A DNA stretch of 51,339 bases from Nitriliruptorales bacterium (GCA_009379795.1 WHTC01000002.1:1-51339), one strand, 5' to 3'; shown: positions 1 through 9,879, numbered from the stretch's first letter. The notes: a model not told the origin generated them from the letters alone. A program made the numbers and translations.

Positions 1-75
1 GAGGAGGAGCCGCAGAACAATGCAGTAGACCGAACGGGCGAGCGCAGCGAAGGATCGGGCTCGGGACCGAGCTAG
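1..75 (+). CDS. C-terminal tail of an upstream gene (partial)
   Basis: Frame 1 is open from the window edge to a TAG at 73-75, giving 24 residues that begin EEEPQNNAV and end in a Gly/Ser-rich tail. Nothing in it is diagnostic. By analogy with mycobacteria, where a GT87 gene lies next to the class A penicillin-binding protein gene ponA1, it could be the low-complexity tail of a PBP; this is inference from context only. The stop lies 9 bases before the GTG of the next gene, so the two are probably co-transcribed. Confidence 0.4.
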   Translation, partial: EEEPQNNAVDRTGERSEGSGSGPS

Positions 76-84
76 GGTCGGCCC

Positions 85-1308
85 GTGACCGTGCTGCGGC
101 GGGCCTGGCTGCCCACCCTGTTGTGCTGCCTCACACTGCTGATTGGGTGGTGGTCCAAAGCCAGGTGCCTGGGCGACGGGACCTGGACCGGCGCCGAGCA
201 GTACCTGCAGTGGTGCTACACGGACGTGTTCCCGCTGTGGACGGTAGAGCGTCTCGACGAGGGCGCGGTCCCCTACTTCGACCATCCCGTCGAGTACCCG
301 GTGCTGACGGGACTGCAGATGTGGTTGGGCCAGCAGGTGGCGCAGGCGTTCCCGCCCGACCTCGGCGCACGCGCCTTCTTTCACGTCACGGCCCTGATGA
401 ATGCGGTGCTATCGCTGGCCGTGCTCGGGTTGCTGGCGCTCGCGGGCCTGCCCGCCCGCAGACGGCTGTGGTGGGCGCTTGCGCCGCCGCTGGCTGTGTA
501 CGCGTTCCTCAACTGGGATCCCCTCGCGGTCGCGCTGATGGTCGGCGCGATCCTGGCCCACCTGCGCGATCGCGACCTGGAAGCGGGAGCGCTTGCCGGG
601 CTCGGCGTGGCGGCCAAGCTGATCCCGGGGGTGGTGATCCCGTTGATTCTGGCCGCTCGGCTGGCTCAGGGCCGCAGCCAGGATGCCCTCCGGCACCTGT
701 TCGCCGCCGCTGGGGTCTGGCTGGTGGTCAACCTGCCGGTCGCCGTGCTCGTCCCCGAGAGCTGGAGTCGCTTCTTCGTGTTGAACCGGGAGCGGCCAGC
801 CAACTTCGACAGCCTGTGGTACCTCGCCGAACAGGTGCGTGGAGCGGCCTTCCCGGTCGCCGGCATCAATCTGGCGTCTGCCTTGCTGCTGCTCGGCGGG
901 TGGCTGGTGATCGCGGCGGTCGGCATGCGCCGCCGTGATCCCTCGGAATGGTGGGCGCTCGCGCTTCCGGCGCTGTGCTGGTTCCTGGTCACCAACAAGG
1001 TGTATTCGCCGCAGTACACGCTGTGGATCCTGCCGCTGGCGGCGCTGTCGCTGCGGCGACCGGCGCCCTATCTCGGGTTCGTCCTGGCCGACGTGACGGT
1101 CTACCTGGTGGAGTTTCCCTTCCTCGGCGGGCTCCAGGGCGCCGCGCCCGCACCCACTTATGGCCTGCTGGCCGTCACGCTGCTGATGCGCGCGGGGATG
1201 CTGCTGTGGATCGCTGTGGAATCCACGCTTGACCATGATGAGACGCTGACCGCCGCGGCTGGGCCGAAGGCGCGACTCCGGCAGGTCGGCCGGGCTCAGC
1301 CGGCGTAG
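85..1308 (+). CDS. GT87-family membrane glycosyltransferase (DUF2029)
   Basis: This 407-residue protein is strongly hydrophobic with about ten predicted membrane helices, the first near residues 8-24. A polar first loop carries an aspartate-rich stretch (FDHPVEYPV) typical of GT-C glycosyltransferases of the GT87/DUF2029 group. These use polyprenyl-phosphate sugars, in mycobacteria for mannose transfer on the outer face of the membrane; the acceptor cannot be told here. The GTG start has no Shine-Dalgarno sequence. TAGGGT at 73-78 would be a -10 box for a leaderless message, but its TAG is also the stop of the upstream frame, so coupling is equally possible. The 3' end overlaps the convergent DUF5318 gene by 13 bases. 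Confidence 0.85.
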   Translation: MTVLRRAWLPTLLCCLTLLIGWWSKARCLGDGTWTGAEQYLQWCYTDVFPLWTVERLDEGAVPYFDHPVEYPVLTGLQMWLGQQVAQAFPPDLGARAFFHVTALMNAVLSLAVLGLLALAGLPARRRLWWALAPPLAVYAFLNWDPLAVALMVGAILAHLRDRDLEAGALAGLGVAAKLIPGVVIPLILAARLAQGRSQDALRHLFAAAGVWLVVNLPVAVLVPESWSRFFVLNRERPANFDSLWYLAEQVRGAAFPVAGINLASALLLLGGWLVIAAVGMRRRDPSEWWALALPALCWFLVTNKVYSPQYTLWILPLAALSLRRPAPYLGFVLADVTVYLVEFPFLGGLQGAAPAPTYGLLAVTLLMRAGMLLWIAVESTLDHDETLTAAAGPKARLRQVGRAQPA

Positions 1309-1697
1309 GCGCGCCCCAGCAGGAAGCTCTCCACCAGGTGGTTCCAGCCACATACCAGGCAACACTCGACCACGTATGCGGTAAAGGAACCGTGCGAGCG
1401 CGCCAGATCGTCGAGTTCCTGTCGGGTCCACACCACCTGCCCGGACTTGCGCTTGAGGTCGTCGCCGAACGCGTAGGTCACCAGGCGCAGCGTGTCCGCT
1501 TCGTCGAGAGGCACGTCAGCCCGGTCGTCGGCCAGGCGGCAGATCGGACAGGTGCGGTGGGTGCCAGCGCCGCCGTAGCGCGCAGCCCTGAGCAGTTCGG
1601 GATGGGCGTCACAGACGTCCTGCACCGAGACTGAACCCCGCGTGACCTCGCGCACCAGGGCCCGTTTGGCCATCCGGTAGTCGATGAAGCCTCTCAT
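1296..1697 (-). CDS. DUF5318 zinc-ribbon protein
   Basis: A 133-residue protein starting at the ATG of MRGFIDYRMAKRALV; the longer open frame upstream lacks homologous character. It has two cysteine pairs, CPIC at residues 50-53 and CLVC at 113-116, which together look like a split zinc ribbon, followed by WNH. This matches the actinobacterial family DUF5318 (the Rv0049 type), whose function is unknown. As in mycobacteria it lies among GT87, PadR and ino1 genes, although gene order and strands differ. It is convergent with GT87 and divergent from PadR. Confidence 0.8.
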   Translation of the reverse strand: MRGFIDYRMAKRALVREVTRGSVSVQDVCDAHPELLRAARYGGAGTHRTCPICRLADDRADVPLDEADTLRLVTYAFGDDLKRKSGQVVWTRQELDDLARSHGSFTAYVVECCLVCGWNHLVESFLLGRAYAG

Positions 1698-1763
1698 GGC
1701 TCCGGAAGTGTAGGCCCGCGTTCCGCCCTTCTGCCGGGTTGCCGCGGGCACGGGCTGCTGTAT

Positions 1764-1812
1764 CATGTCGATATGTCGCGGCGGCACATCGGGGCGATGC
1801 ATCGGGGCGATG
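1764..1812. promoter_or_regulatory. Candidate PadR operator: near-palindrome plus 13-bp tandem repeat
   Basis: The DUF5318/PadR intergenic region holds a 12-base near-palindrome, CATGTCGATATG, at 1764-1775 (10 of 12 positions symmetric) and a perfect tandem duplication of CATCGGGGCGATG at 1787-1799 and 1800-1812. PadR proteins usually bind dyads near their own promoter, so autoregulation is plausible. The role of the 13-bp repeat is not known. Confidence 0.4.
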
Positions 1813-1876
1813 CATCCGGTGCTCGCCATCTGCCGTGCGGTGACCAGCTCCGCCATCCACCTTCGGAGGCCCACGC

Positions 1877-2509
1877 GTGCTCGACCTCGCCATCCTCGGA
1901 CTGCTGAAAGAGCGGCCCATGCATGGTTACGAGCTCCGGAAGCAGCTGTCCCAAAAGCTGGGCTTGTTCTGGACCGTCTCCTTCGGGTCGCTGTATCCGA
2001 CGTTGAAGAAGCTGGAACGACGCCGGGTGGTGGAGAAGGCCACGCGGGATGAGAAGACCCCGCGCAGACGGCAGGTCTACGCGATCACGCCGCAGGGGGA
2101 GCGGGAGTTCATCGACCTGCTGGCGGGCGGGACCAGCTCAAGTTGGGAAGAGGAGAAATTTCCTCTCAGACTCGCGTTCTTCCGGTACCTGCGGCCAGAG
2201 ACCCGGATCCGCCTTCTTGAGCGTCGCAAGCTGTATCTGGAGGACAAGCTTGACATCGGGCGTGCATCCCTGAAGCGGGCGAGTCGAGGACGAGCAGACA
2301 GTTACACCCTCTCACTCATGCGTCACGGGCTGGACACCACTGAACGCGACGTCGCCTGGTTGGACGAGCTCATCGCGACCGAGCGCCGGCTGCCCGCGCA
2401 GGCGGACGACCAACCGGTCACCGCAGACGATCCCGAAGAGCCCGACTCCCAGAACCCCGCACCGCAAGATGACCAGCACACGCCATCGGAGGAGTTGCAA
2501 TCCCAGTGA
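1877..2509 (+). CDS. PadR-family transcriptional regulator
   Basis: The 210-residue protein opens with the PadR winged helix (residues 1-75: [19 protein letters not shown], then the [10 protein letters not shown] recognition region and a wing ending YAITPQGE). A helical dimerisation region with the [14 protein letters not shown] segment follows, and the tail is acidic and low-complexity. It is the orthologue type found beside ino1 in mycobacteria (Rv0047c). The GTG start is chosen because the family motif begins at residue 2. Its end overlaps a GTG of the ino1 frame, so the two genes are likely one transcript. A possible operator lies upstream. Confidence 0.92.
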   Translation: MLDLAILGLLKERPMHGYELRKQLSQKLGLFWTVSFGSLYPTLKKLERRRVVEKATRDEKTPRRRQVYAITPQGEREFIDLLAGGTSSSWEEEKFPLRLAFFRYLRPETRIRLLERRKLYLEDKLDIGRASLKRASRGRADSYTLSLMRHGLDTTERDVAWLDELIATERRLPAQADDQPVTADDPEEPDSQNPAPQDDQHTPSEELQSQ

Positions 2510-2532
2510 CAGCCATGCGTGGAGGGGCACCG

Positions 2533-3729
2533 ATGTCACACCCCAACGGAGAGACGGCGACGAGCCTGAACCCGCCCTCAAGCGGCCGCAGCGTGCGTGT
2601 CGCGATCGTGGGTGTCGGCAACTGTGCAAGCTCGCTGGTACAGGGTGTGGAGTACTACCGTGACGCCGACCCGGCCACCCGGGTGCCCGGGCTCATGCAC
2701 GTGGAGCTGGCGGGCTACCACGTTCGTGACCTGGAGTTCGTCGCCGCCTTCGACGTGGACGCCAAAAAGGTCGGCCGGGATCTGGCCGAGGCGATCGTGG
2801 CGCCGCCGAACAACACCCTGCAGTTCGCCGAGGTGCCCCCGCTCGGCGTGGAGGTCCAGCGCGGCCCCACGTTCGACGGCTTTGGCGAGTACTACCGCCA
2901 GTTGTGCCAGGAGAGCGACGCCGAACCGGTCGATGTGGCCGCCGAACTGCGGAGCACGCGCGCCGACGTGCTTGTGTGCTACCTGCCCGTGGGCAGCGAG
3001 CATGCCGCGCGGTACTACGCGCGGGCCGCGCTCGAAGCCGGCGTGGCGTTCGTGAACTGCCTCCCGGTGTTCATCGCCAGCGACCCCGCCTGGGCGCAGC
3101 GCTTCAGCGAGGCCGGTGTCCCCATCGTGGGCGACGACATCAAGTCGCAGGTGGGCGCCACGATCACCCACCGGATCCTGACCCGTCTGTTCGAGGATCG
3201 TGGTGCGGCCATCGACCGCACCTACCAGTTGAACTTCGGCGGGAACATGGACTTCATGAACATGCTGGAACGCAGCCGGCTGACCTCGAAAAAGGTGTCC
3301 AAGACACAGTCGGTCACGTCCCAGATGGGCTCCTCCATGGCGGATGACAACATCCACATCGGCCCCAGCGACCACGTGCCGTGGCTGGAGGACCGCAAGT
3401 GGGCCTACATCCGCATGGAGGGCCGTAACTTCGGCGACGTCCCGCTGAACATCGAGCTGAAGCTGGAAGTCTGGGATTCTCCGAACTCCGCCGGTGTGGT
3501 CATCGATGCGGTGCGCTGCGCCAAGGTGGCGCTTGACCGTGGCATCGGGGGGCCACTGCTCGGACCGTCGAGCTACTTCATGAAGTCTCCGCCGGCGCAG
3601 TTCGCCGATGACGTGTGCCACCGCATGGTCGAGGAATTCATCGCGGCCGGTGCCAAACCGTCGGCGCCAGGCGGCGGTGACGCCTCGGATGACACCGGTA
3701 AGGCCACGCCCGAGCGCCAGCCCGCCTGA
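2533..3729 (+). CDS. ino1: Inositol-3-phosphate synthase
   Basis: Converts glucose 6-phosphate to 1D-myo-inositol 3-phosphate with NAD, feeding phosphatidylinositol and mycothiol in actinobacteria. The 398 residues show the N-terminal NAD motif [16 protein letters not shown], the LPVGSE and NCLPVFIAS segments, [15 protein letters not shown], and [12 protein letters not shown] of the catalytic domain. The family's short bacterial form is about 360 residues; the excess here is polar N- and C-terminal tails. The ATG at 2533 is preferred over the GTG at 2506 because GGAGGGG lies six bases upstream. It is probably coupled to PadR. Confidence 0.95.
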   Translation: MSHPNGETATSLNPPSSGRSVRVAIVGVGNCASSLVQGVEYYRDADPATRVPGLMHVELAGYHVRDLEFVAAFDVDAKKVGRDLAEAIVAPPNNTLQFAEVPPLGVEVQRGPTFDGFGEYYRQLCQESDAEPVDVAAELRSTRADVLVCYLPVGSEHAARYYARAALEAGVAFVNCLPVFIASDPAWAQRFSEAGVPIVGDDIKSQVGATITHRILTRLFEDRGAAIDRTYQLNFGGNMDFMNMLERSRLTSKKVSKTQSVTSQMGSSMADDNIHIGPSDHVPWLEDRKWAYIRMEGRNFGDVPLNIELKLEVWDSPNSAGVVIDAVRCAKVALDRGIGGPLLGPSSYFMKSPPAQFADDVCHRMVEEFIAAGAKPSAPGGGDASDDTGKATPERQPA

Positions 3730-3833
3730 CGCTGCGCTCCCGCCAGGCGGAGGCGCGCCCCCAGCGCGTCGCCGATCGCGGCACTCGCCAGCCCCGCCGA
3801 GCATGCGTTCGTACAGGCGTGGCCGGTCCAGCG

Positions 3834-4214
3834 TCACTGATCCTGGTTGCGGAGCATGATGGCGGCGCGCAGCAGGTGGTCCCAGAGCATCTCATCGAGC
3901 TCAGGCGGCAGGGCCAGCCCGTCGAGGGCGGCGCGCATGTGCCGCAACCACGCGTCACGTTCGGCCTCGCCGATCGCGAAGGGAGCGTGGCGCATCTGGA
4001 GCCGGGGATGGCCGCGCTGCTGTGAATACGTGTTCGGGCCGCCCCAGTACTGGATCAGGAACCCCCGGAGTCGCTCCTCCGCCCGGCTGAGGTCCTCTTC
4101 CGGGTACAGCGGCCGCAGCACCGGGTCCTCGGCAACCGCGGCGTAGAAGTCCGCCACCAGCTTGCGGAAGGCCGGCTCCCCGCCGACCGCCTCGTAGACC
4201 GTTGTCTGCTCCAC
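3834..4214 (-). CDS. glbO: Group II truncated haemoglobin
   Basis: A 126-residue 2-on-2 globin that binds haem and O2/NO. Visible landmarks are Tyr24 (B10), the proximal His76 in RLQMRHAPF, and Trp89 at the G8 position that marks group II (GlbO). The GTG start is supported by GAGG upstream and by the family motif [11 protein letters not shown] directly after it; the same frame stays open far upstream against the aldehyde dehydrogenase, but that extension is a shadow. The gene is convergent with ino1 and divergent from the aldehyde dehydrogenase, separated by 129 bases that must hold both promoters. Confidence 0.93.
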   Translation of the reverse strand: MEQTTVYEAVGGEPAFRKLVADFYAAVAEDPVLRPLYPEEDLSRAEERLRGFLIQYWGGPNTYSQQRGHPRLQMRHAPFAIGEAERDAWLRHMRAALDGLALPPELDEMLWDHLLRAAIMLRNQDQ

Positions 4215-4343
4215 AGGGCCCCATCCTCGCAGGCTCCACCCCGATTCACAGGTCTGTGCCGGGTCCGCGGGGCCGACCATGCCGTTGTCGACCCGGGCGC
4301 TCACCTGGTACACAGCAACCTGCCAACATGGGGAGGTGCGGTC

Positions 4344-5873
4344 ATGACCCAGACGGTCCCCAGCGCCACGGCCGGCGGCATCCTGCATCGGGGCCTGCTC
4401 ATCGGCGGGGAGGAGGTCGACGCCGCGTCCGGCGACGTTCTGCACGTCATCAATCCGGCAACGGGCGACGAGATCGCTCAGGTCGCCTGTGCCGGCCCCG
4501 GGGACATCGACCGGGCGGTGCAAGCGGCCGGAGGTGCGTTCGAATCCGGTGCCTGGAGCGAGATGCCCATCGCGAGGCGCGCGCGGATCCTCCACACCTT
4601 CGCCGACGGCATCGAGCGGCGGATGCAGGAGCTGTACCACCTGGAGACCGTGAACAACGGCCGGCCGGTGACGGAGACCAGGGCGCAGATCACGCGCCTG
4701 GGAGAGTGGTACCGCTACAACGCCGCACTGCTGTTGGCCGACCGCGACGCGGTCGTGCCGATGCCAGGCCCCTACCACTCGTACACGAGTCGCTTCCCGC
4801 TGGGCGTCGTCGGCATCCTGAGCTCCTTCAACCACCCGCTGATGATCGCCTCCAAGAGCCTCGCGCCCGCGCTGGCCACCGGGAACTGCGTGGTGCTCAA
4901 ACCCTCGGAGCAGACACCGCTCACTGCCCTCGTGCTGGGCGATATCGCCGCCGAGGCCGGGTTCCCGCCCGGCGTGCTCAACGTCGTTCCCGGGCTGGGC
5001 CCGGAAGCCGGGGCCGCGCTGTGCTCGCATCCCCAGGTGGCGAAGATCACCTTCACCGGAGGGACCGAACCGGGGCGCGCGATCGCGCTCGCCGCAGCGG
5101 AACGCTTCGCAAAGGCGACGCTGGAGTTGGGCGGCAAGACGCCAGTGCTGGTGTTCGCCGATGCGCCGATCGACCAGGCGGCCGACGGTGCGGCCTTCGG
5201 CGGGTTCATCGGAGCGGGGCAGACCTGCATCGCCGGCACCCGCATCCTCGTGCAGAACGAGATCCACGACCAATTCGTGGACGCGCTGGTGCAGCGGGCG
5301 CGGGCGATCCGGATCGGCGACCCTGCAGACCCGGCCACGCAACTCGGACCGGTGATCTCGCGCAAGGCCCAGCAGCGCATCCTCGACTATGTGCGCCTCG
5401 GCGAGACCGAGGGCGCACGGGTCGCGACCGGCGGTCACGCCGCCGAGGTGCCCGGCCTGGAGCACGGGACGTTCGTCGAGCCCACCGTCCTGGTCGGCGT
5501 GCGCAACGACATGCGCGTCGCCCAGGAGGAGATCTTCGGACCGGTCGTGGTGGTGCTCGGATTCCGGGACGAGGCCGATGCGATCGCCCAGGCCAACGAC
5601 TCGCCATACGGCCTTGGCTCGGCGATCTGGACGCGCGACGTCGCCCGGGCGCATCGCGTTGCGGGCCGGCTCCAGCACGGGATCGTCTGGGTGAACGACC
5701 ATCACCGGCTCGATCCGTCGTCGCCGTGGGGTGGGGTGCGGGCCAGTGGCATCGGCCGCGAGGGCGGCTGGGAGTCCTTCCACGATTTCACGCACGTCCG
5801 GGCCGTCACGATGCGCATCGCCGAGGAACCCGTGGACTGGTACGGCGGAGTGGCCACGGAGCGGCTGAACTGA
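4344..5873 (+). CDS. NAD(P)-dependent aldehyde dehydrogenase
   Basis: A full-length ALDH of 509 residues. The catalytic Cys295 sits in GQTCIAG and the general base Glu261 in LELGGK; an Asn in SSFNHP matches the oxyanion residue, and FTGGTEPGR is the cofactor turn. The substrate cannot be assigned. The ATG has GGGGAGG about seven bases upstream. The stop overlaps the start of the next gene (TGATG), so the pair is translationally coupled and the aldehyde is perhaps formed in a CoA-linked degradation route. Confidence 0.93.
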   Translation: MTQTVPSATAGGILHRGLLIGGEEVDAASGDVLHVINPATGDEIAQVACAGPGDIDRAVQAAGGAFESGAWSEMPIARRARILHTFADGIERRMQELYHLETVNNGRPVTETRAQITRLGEWYRYNAALLLADRDAVVPMPGPYHSYTSRFPLGVVGILSSFNHPLMIASKSLAPALATGNCVVLKPSEQTPLTALVLGDIAAEAGFPPGVLNVVPGLGPEAGAALCSHPQVAKITFTGGTEPGRAIALAAAERFAKATLELGGKTPVLVFADAPIDQAADGAAFGGFIGAGQTCIAGTRILVQNEIHDQFVDALVQRARAIRIGDPADPATQLGPVISRKAQQRILDYVRLGETEGARVATGGHAAEVPGLEHGTFVEPTVLVGVRNDMRVAQEEIFGPVVVVLGFRDEADAIAQANDSPYGLGSAIWTRDVARAHRVAGRLQHGIVWVNDHHRLDPSSPWGGVRASGIGREGGWESFHDFTHVRAVTMRIAEEPVDWYGGVATERLN

Positions 5874-6592
5874 TGGGGGCGGCGCTGCCTGAGCGCCTGG
5901 AGGTCACCGTCGAGGACGGCGTGGTCTCGGTCACCATCGACCGCGGCGATGGCAACCTGCTCACCATGCAGATGTGCCGAGCGCTCACTCGCCTGCTGGA
6001 GGAACCGCCGGAGGGCGCGCACGTCCTACGCCTGTCCGCGCGCGGTCCGGCCTTCTGCCTGGGTCGCGAGCGGGCGGGCGAGACGACCGAGGATCTGCGG
6101 GACGAAGTCCGTGCCCTGATCGGGTTGAACCGCGCGTTGGGGACGTCCCCGCTGGTCAGCGTCGCGGCTGTGTCCGGTGACGCCGCCGGGTTCGGCGTGG
6201 GACTCGCGGCACTGTGCGACGTCGCGGTGGCGGCGCCTCAGGCCCTCCTGTCCTTCCCCGAGGTGACCATCGACCTTGCTCCGGCGGTCGTCCTGGCGTG
6301 GCTGCCGCGGATCGTCGGGCGGCGGCAGGCCTTCCTGCTGACCGCCACCGGTGCGCCGATCAGCGCCGTGCGGGCGACGGAACTTGGTCTGTTGACCGCA
6401 GTAGCACCCTCTGCCGAGGCTCTCCCGGAGGTCGTGGACGAGCATGTCGCCGCCCTGCGCGCCCGTTCACCGCGTGTCCACCGCGAGATCCGCTCGTTCC
6501 TGGCCGCTGCCGATGGCGCTTCTCCAGAAATCGTCGAAGCGCTCGCCGAGGAACGCCTGATCATTGGGTCGCTCGCCCGACGCAGGCACTGA
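5873..6592 (+). CDS. Enoyl-CoA hydratase/isomerase family protein
   Basis: A 239-residue crotonase-fold protein. The oxyanion-hole regions are visible as [10 protein letters not shown] and [10 protein letters not shown], and the conserved CDVAVAAP follows. Of the two catalytic glutamates of classical hydratases, the first (GGGxEL) is replaced by glycine in [11 protein letters not shown], while the second is kept in SFPEVTI. It may therefore catalyse another crotonase reaction (isomerase or hydrolase type). Start codon overlaps the ALDH stop. It is convergent with the ECF transporter with 17 bases between. Confidence 0.85.
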   Translation: MGAALPERLEVTVEDGVVSVTIDRGDGNLLTMQMCRALTRLLEEPPEGAHVLRLSARGPAFCLGRERAGETTEDLRDEVRALIGLNRALGTSPLVSVAAVSGDAAGFGVGLAALCDVAVAAPQALLSFPEVTIDLAPAVVLAWLPRIVGRRQAFLLTATGAPISAVRATELGLLTAVAPSAEALPEVVDEHVAALRARSPRVHREIRSFLAAADGASPEIVEALAEERLIIGSLARRRH

Positions 6593-6609
6593 TTGCCGTC
6601 ATGTGAGGC

Positions 6610-7437
6610 TCACCCGGCGAGGTCCCAGGGCATCGCCCCGGACAGGTTGGCGATCTGCAGTGCGAGGTAAGCTACACCGGCCGCCAGACAGGCCCAGCCG
6701 AAGACCTTGCCGAACCTCGAAGAGGGCAGCGGGCGCATGAACGTCCGCGTCTTGTGCGCGCCGTAGCCGCGGATATCCAGCGCCATCGCCTGGGTCTGCC
6801 CGTTGCGCAGGCCGAGCACGAGCATCGCGAAGGCCAGGTGCTTCATCCGCTCCCACTTGCGCCGCAGCCAGCTCAGATCCTGTCCCAGGTCCCGGATACG
6901 TTGGGTGGTGGAGATGTCGCGAGCGAGTTGCACGAAGGTGGGGAACAAGACCAACCCGAGGACCGGTGCGTGCACCATCCGGTAGTCCAGCCCCTTGCGC
7001 GAGAAGTTGTGCACCAAGTCGCTGGGATGGGTGGTGAAGGCGAAGGTCAAGCCGGAGATGCCGATCGCCAGAAAACGCAGGGCGAGCAGGGCACCGAAGC
7101 CGAGCGCCGCCCAGGTCAGATCCTTGATCGGGGTGCGAAGCGCGATCTCGTCGGACCCCGCCGTCACCTGGCCACCGTAGAAGAAGGGGAAGACCAAGGC
7201 CAGGATCAGGATGAACGGCAGGATCACCTTGCCCAACTGCCAGTAGGCGCGGAGCGACACGCCAGACAGGAAGGTCGCGCAGAACAGGGTGAACAGGAAC
7301 AGGCCCAGTCCCACCCACAGGCTTGAGTTGAAGATGGCGACCAGGGACACCGCGACGATGAAGAGCGTCTTGGCGAACGGGTCCATCCGGTGGAAGGCGG
7401 AGTCCGCGTCCCTATAGGAGAGTTCGAAAGTGTCCAT
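6610..7437 (-). CDS. ykoC: ECF transporter T component, YkoC type
   Basis: A 275-residue membrane protein with about five helices and long cytoplasmic coupling helices; the ATPase-coupling arginine motif of EcfT proteins appears in the GLRNGQTQAMALDIRGYGAH region. It bridges the substrate-binding S component and the ATPases. The ATG at 7437 (MDTFELSYRD) is chosen because AGGAG lies upstream; a longer frame exists. It overlaps the ATPase gene by 26 bases, so it is translated from the same message. Function follows the three-gene set. Confidence 0.88.
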   Translation of the reverse strand: MDTFELSYRDADSAFHRMDPFAKTLFIVAVSLVAIFNSSLWVGLGLFLFTLFCATFLSGVSLRAYWQLGKVILPFILILALVFPFFYGGQVTAGSDEIALRTPIKDLTWAALGFGALLALRFLAIGISGLTFAFTTHPSDLVHNFSRKGLDYRMVHAPVLGLVLFPTFVQLARDISTTQRIRDLGQDLSWLRRKWERMKHLAFAMLVLGLRNGQTQAMALDIRGYGAHKTRTFMRPLPSSRFGKVFGWACLAAGVAYLALQIANLSGAMPWDLAG

Positions 7438-9211
7438 GGAGCAGCTCCTGGATACGGGTCCCCACCTCACTGGTGCTGAGGACATGCTCGCCCAGCAACT
7501 GGTACGAGAAGTCGAAGATCGGCGGGGCCTTCAGTCGCGCGTTGGAGAGCACCTCGGGTGACGAGAACAGCTCCAGCGGGGTCCCGTCGAAGATGATCTC
7601 GCCCCGGCTCACCACGGCGGAGCGGTCGGCGTACTCCGCCACCAGACGCATGTCGTGGGTGATGAAGGTGACGGCGGCCCCGTTGTCGGCCAGCGCGCGC
7701 AACAACTGCATGAGCCGCTGGGCCTGCTCGTAGTCCTGACCGAAGGTGGGTTCGTCGAGGATCACAACCTCTGGATCGGTGATGACCATGCAGGCGACGG
7801 ATAAGCGGCGCTTCTGCCCGTGACTCAGGACGTAGGGGCTCGCGTCAGCGCGCTCCGACAGGCGCACCCTGTCGAGGAAGAACTGGACGCGCTCGTCGAT
7901 CTCCTGCTTGGGGAGCTTGAGAGCCTTGAGCCCGTGCGCCATCTCGTCCGTCACGTTGGAGCGGATGAACTGCTTCTCCGGCACCTGGAAGATATGCGCC
8001 ACCCGCTTTGCGAGGGTGGCGAACTTGTAGCGGGTGGTCGGCTTGCCCTCGACGAGCACCTCACCACGGGTGGGCTTCAGCAGGCCGTTGAGGTGAGAGG
8101 CGAGCGTGGACTTGCCTGACCCGTTCTGTCCGAGGATCGCCAGCAGTTCTCCACGACGAATCTCGAGATTGATGCCGCACAGGACATCGGGCTTGGTCGG
8201 GTAGGAGAAGTGGACGTCACGGACCTCGACGACGACTTCACCACGCGTACGATGCTCGGTAGGTATCGTGTCGGCTCCGGGGGGAGCGACAGCGCCCTCC
8301 CCCGGTGGCGACGGTGAGGTACCCACGCTGTCGCGGGCCAGGGTGCGCACGCTCGACACCAACTCTTCGCCGGTGAGCGGCACTTCGGGCAGCGGAATCC
8401 CAGCCTGTTCAAGCTGGAGCCCGACCGTCGATGCCTGCGATACCCACAAACCCATGCGGTCGCGGACGTCCAGCCCATGGAGCGCGAGGAACTCGCGGGG
8501 CAGGTACGGTCCGTCGACCTTCTTGCCGTCCACGAGCAGGACGTGGTCGGCCTGGTGAAAGACCTCATCGACCTCGTGCTCGACGATCATCATGGTGATG
8601 TCGAGCCTCTCCCGGACACGCGCGACCGCCTCGAGCACCTCGCTGGTGCCCACGGGGTCGAGGTTGGAGGTGGGCTCGTCGAGGATCAGCACGCTGGGTT
8701 CCATGGCGAGCATCGCCGCGAGCGCCACCCGTTGCTTCTCGCCGCCCGACAGCTTGTTCGTCGCCCGCTGCCGGAAACCTCTCAGCCCCACCAGGTCCAG
8801 GGCCCGGTCGATCAGTGGGGAGATCTGCGGCGCCGGCACGAGGTAGTTCTCTAGTGCGAACCCCACTTCTTCCTCGACCGTCAGGGTGACGATCTGGTCC
8901 TCGGGATTCTGGAAGAGCATGTTGACCGTCTTGAACCGCCGCCCCCGGTCCAGCTCCCGCCGGTTGACCAGCCCTGACTCGGGATGGTTGACCAGGATGC
9001 GGCCCTGGTTCCAGCCGCCGAAGAAGTCAGGGTAGATCCCTACGAGGTTGAGGGCGAGTGTCGACTTCCCGGAGCCGCTGGGACCCAGGATGAGGACGAA
9101 CTCGCCCTTGCCGACCTCGAAGGAGACGTCGTTCAGGGTCAGGGCCCGTTCACCGTCGGTGCCCTTGTACCAGAAGCTGTAGTTCTCGACGACGAGGGCT
9201 GGTTCAGCCAT
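7412..9211 (-). CDS. ykoD: ECF transporter double ATPase, YkoD type
   Basis: A 599-residue fusion of two ABC ATPase domains that powers the transporter. First domain: Walker A GPSGSGKST (43-51), signature LSGGEKQR (154-161), Walker B LILDEP (175-180). Second domain: GQNGSGKST (361-369), signature LSHGQKRR (462-469), VVILDEP (482-488). A Pro/Gly-rich linker near residues 298-325 joins them. The double-ATPase layout is that of Bacillus YkoD rather than separate EcfA1 and EcfA2. It lies 26 bases after the S-component gene and overlaps the T-component gene. Confidence 0.93.
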   Translation of the reverse strand: MAEPALVVENYSFWYKGTDGERALTLNDVSFEVGKGEFVLILGPSGSGKSTLALNLVGIYPDFFGGWNQGRILVNHPESGLVNRRELDRGRRFKTVNMLFQNPEDQIVTLTVEEEVGFALENYLVPAPQISPLIDRALDLVGLRGFRQRATNKLSGGEKQRVALAAMLAMEPSVLILDEPTSNLDPVGTSEVLEAVARVRERLDITMMIVEHEVDEVFHQADHVLLVDGKKVDGPYLPREFLALHGLDVRDRMGLWVSQASTVGLQLEQAGIPLPEVPLTGEELVSSVRTLARDSVGTSPSPPGEGAVAPPGADTIPTEHRTRGEVVVEVRDVHFSYPTKPDVLCGINLEIRRGELLAILGQNGSGKSTLASHLNGLLKPTRGEVLVEGKPTTRYKFATLAKRVAHIFQVPEKQFIRSNVTDEMAHGLKALKLPKQEIDERVQFFLDRVRLSERADASPYVLSHGQKRRLSVACMVITDPEVVILDEPTFGQDYEQAQRLMQLLRALADNGAAVTFITHDMRLVAEYADRSAVVSRGEIIFDGTPLELFSSPEVLSNARLKAPPIFDFSYQLLGEHVLSTSEVGTRIQELLHGHFRTLL

Positions 9212-9237
9212 GAAGGCGACTCAGGTGGGCTGGTGAC

Positions 9238-9879
9238 TCAGGCGTATTGCTGAGTGCCCAGTGCGGGCGGCTCGTCTACCGAGGGCACGCCCGCTCGTTC
9301 GAGCCCGATCCCCAGGTAGCGGGCCACGACACCCCACACGAGACCGCCGAGGAAGCCCAGGACGATGGAGATGATGCCCCAGAACGCCCCCTCCGAGAGC
9401 TCGAAGCCGCCGAGGATCGTGAAGAGCGCCACCTGGTTGAGCCCGCTCGCCACGGCACTGGCCAGCGCGAACAGCATGTTCCCGCCGCGCCACCGGAGTG
9501 CGGCGAAGGTCGCGACCGCGCCGAGGGACGGGAAGATGGCGTACCACAGCAGGATCGGCCCGTCGGGGTCGCCGAAGAACCAGCGAACGAGGGCCGTGAC
9601 GATCGCGGCGAGAAGGATGACGCCGGCGCGCTTGCGGAGGTAGGCACCGGCGAAGTACAGGATCCAGGTCGTGCCGTTGTAGATCGCGTAGAAGGCGAAG
9701 CCCGCGGCTCCGGCCAGCCAGACGGTGCGTTCGAGGAAGCCGAGCGCACCGACGATCTCGATCGCCGCTTGGATGATGCCCAGGAGAACCGCAGTGACGA
9801 TGTCCAGGGTGTTGAGCTGCAGATCAGTCCTCCAGCGGTAGCTGCGCCTGCGGGGAACGGGTGAGGCACTTGCATCCAT
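9238..9879 (-). CDS. ykoE: ECF transporter S component, YkoE family (HMP/thiamine)
   Basis: A 213-residue protein with about six membrane helices. The segment around RKRAGVILLAAIVTALVRW and FFGDPDGPIL resembles Bacillus YkoE (RKPGAALVSEIIAAL, LGNPSGP), the substrate-binding unit for hydroxymethylpyrimidine or thiamine. Substrate is inferred from family and from the E-D-C gene order; no thiamine genes are nearby and no TPP riboswitch was recognised upstream. It is the first gene of the leftward operon and is divergent from clpB across 178 bases that contain an inverted repeat. Confidence 0.85.
   Translation of the reverse strand: MDASASPVPRRRSYRWRTDLQLNTLDIVTAVLLGIIQAAIEIVGALGFLERTVWLAGAAGFAFYAIYNGTTWILYFAGAYLRKRAGVILLAAIVTALVRWFFGDPDGPILLWYAIFPSLGAVATFAALRWRGGNMLFALASAVASGLNQVALFTILGGFELSEGAFWGIISIVLGFLGGLVWGVVARYLGIGLERAGVPSVDEPPALGTQQYA

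Noticed and set aside
2578-3837. 419-codon minus-strand frame opposite ino1
   Set aside because: Shadow of ino1; no recognisable domain and no ribosome binding site.
3834-5795. 653-codon open frame on the minus strand opposite the aldehyde dehydrogenase
   Set aside because: Only its last 126 codons are a real gene (truncated haemoglobin). The rest is antisense to a well-conserved ALDH and has no family character; long antisense frames are common at this G+C content.
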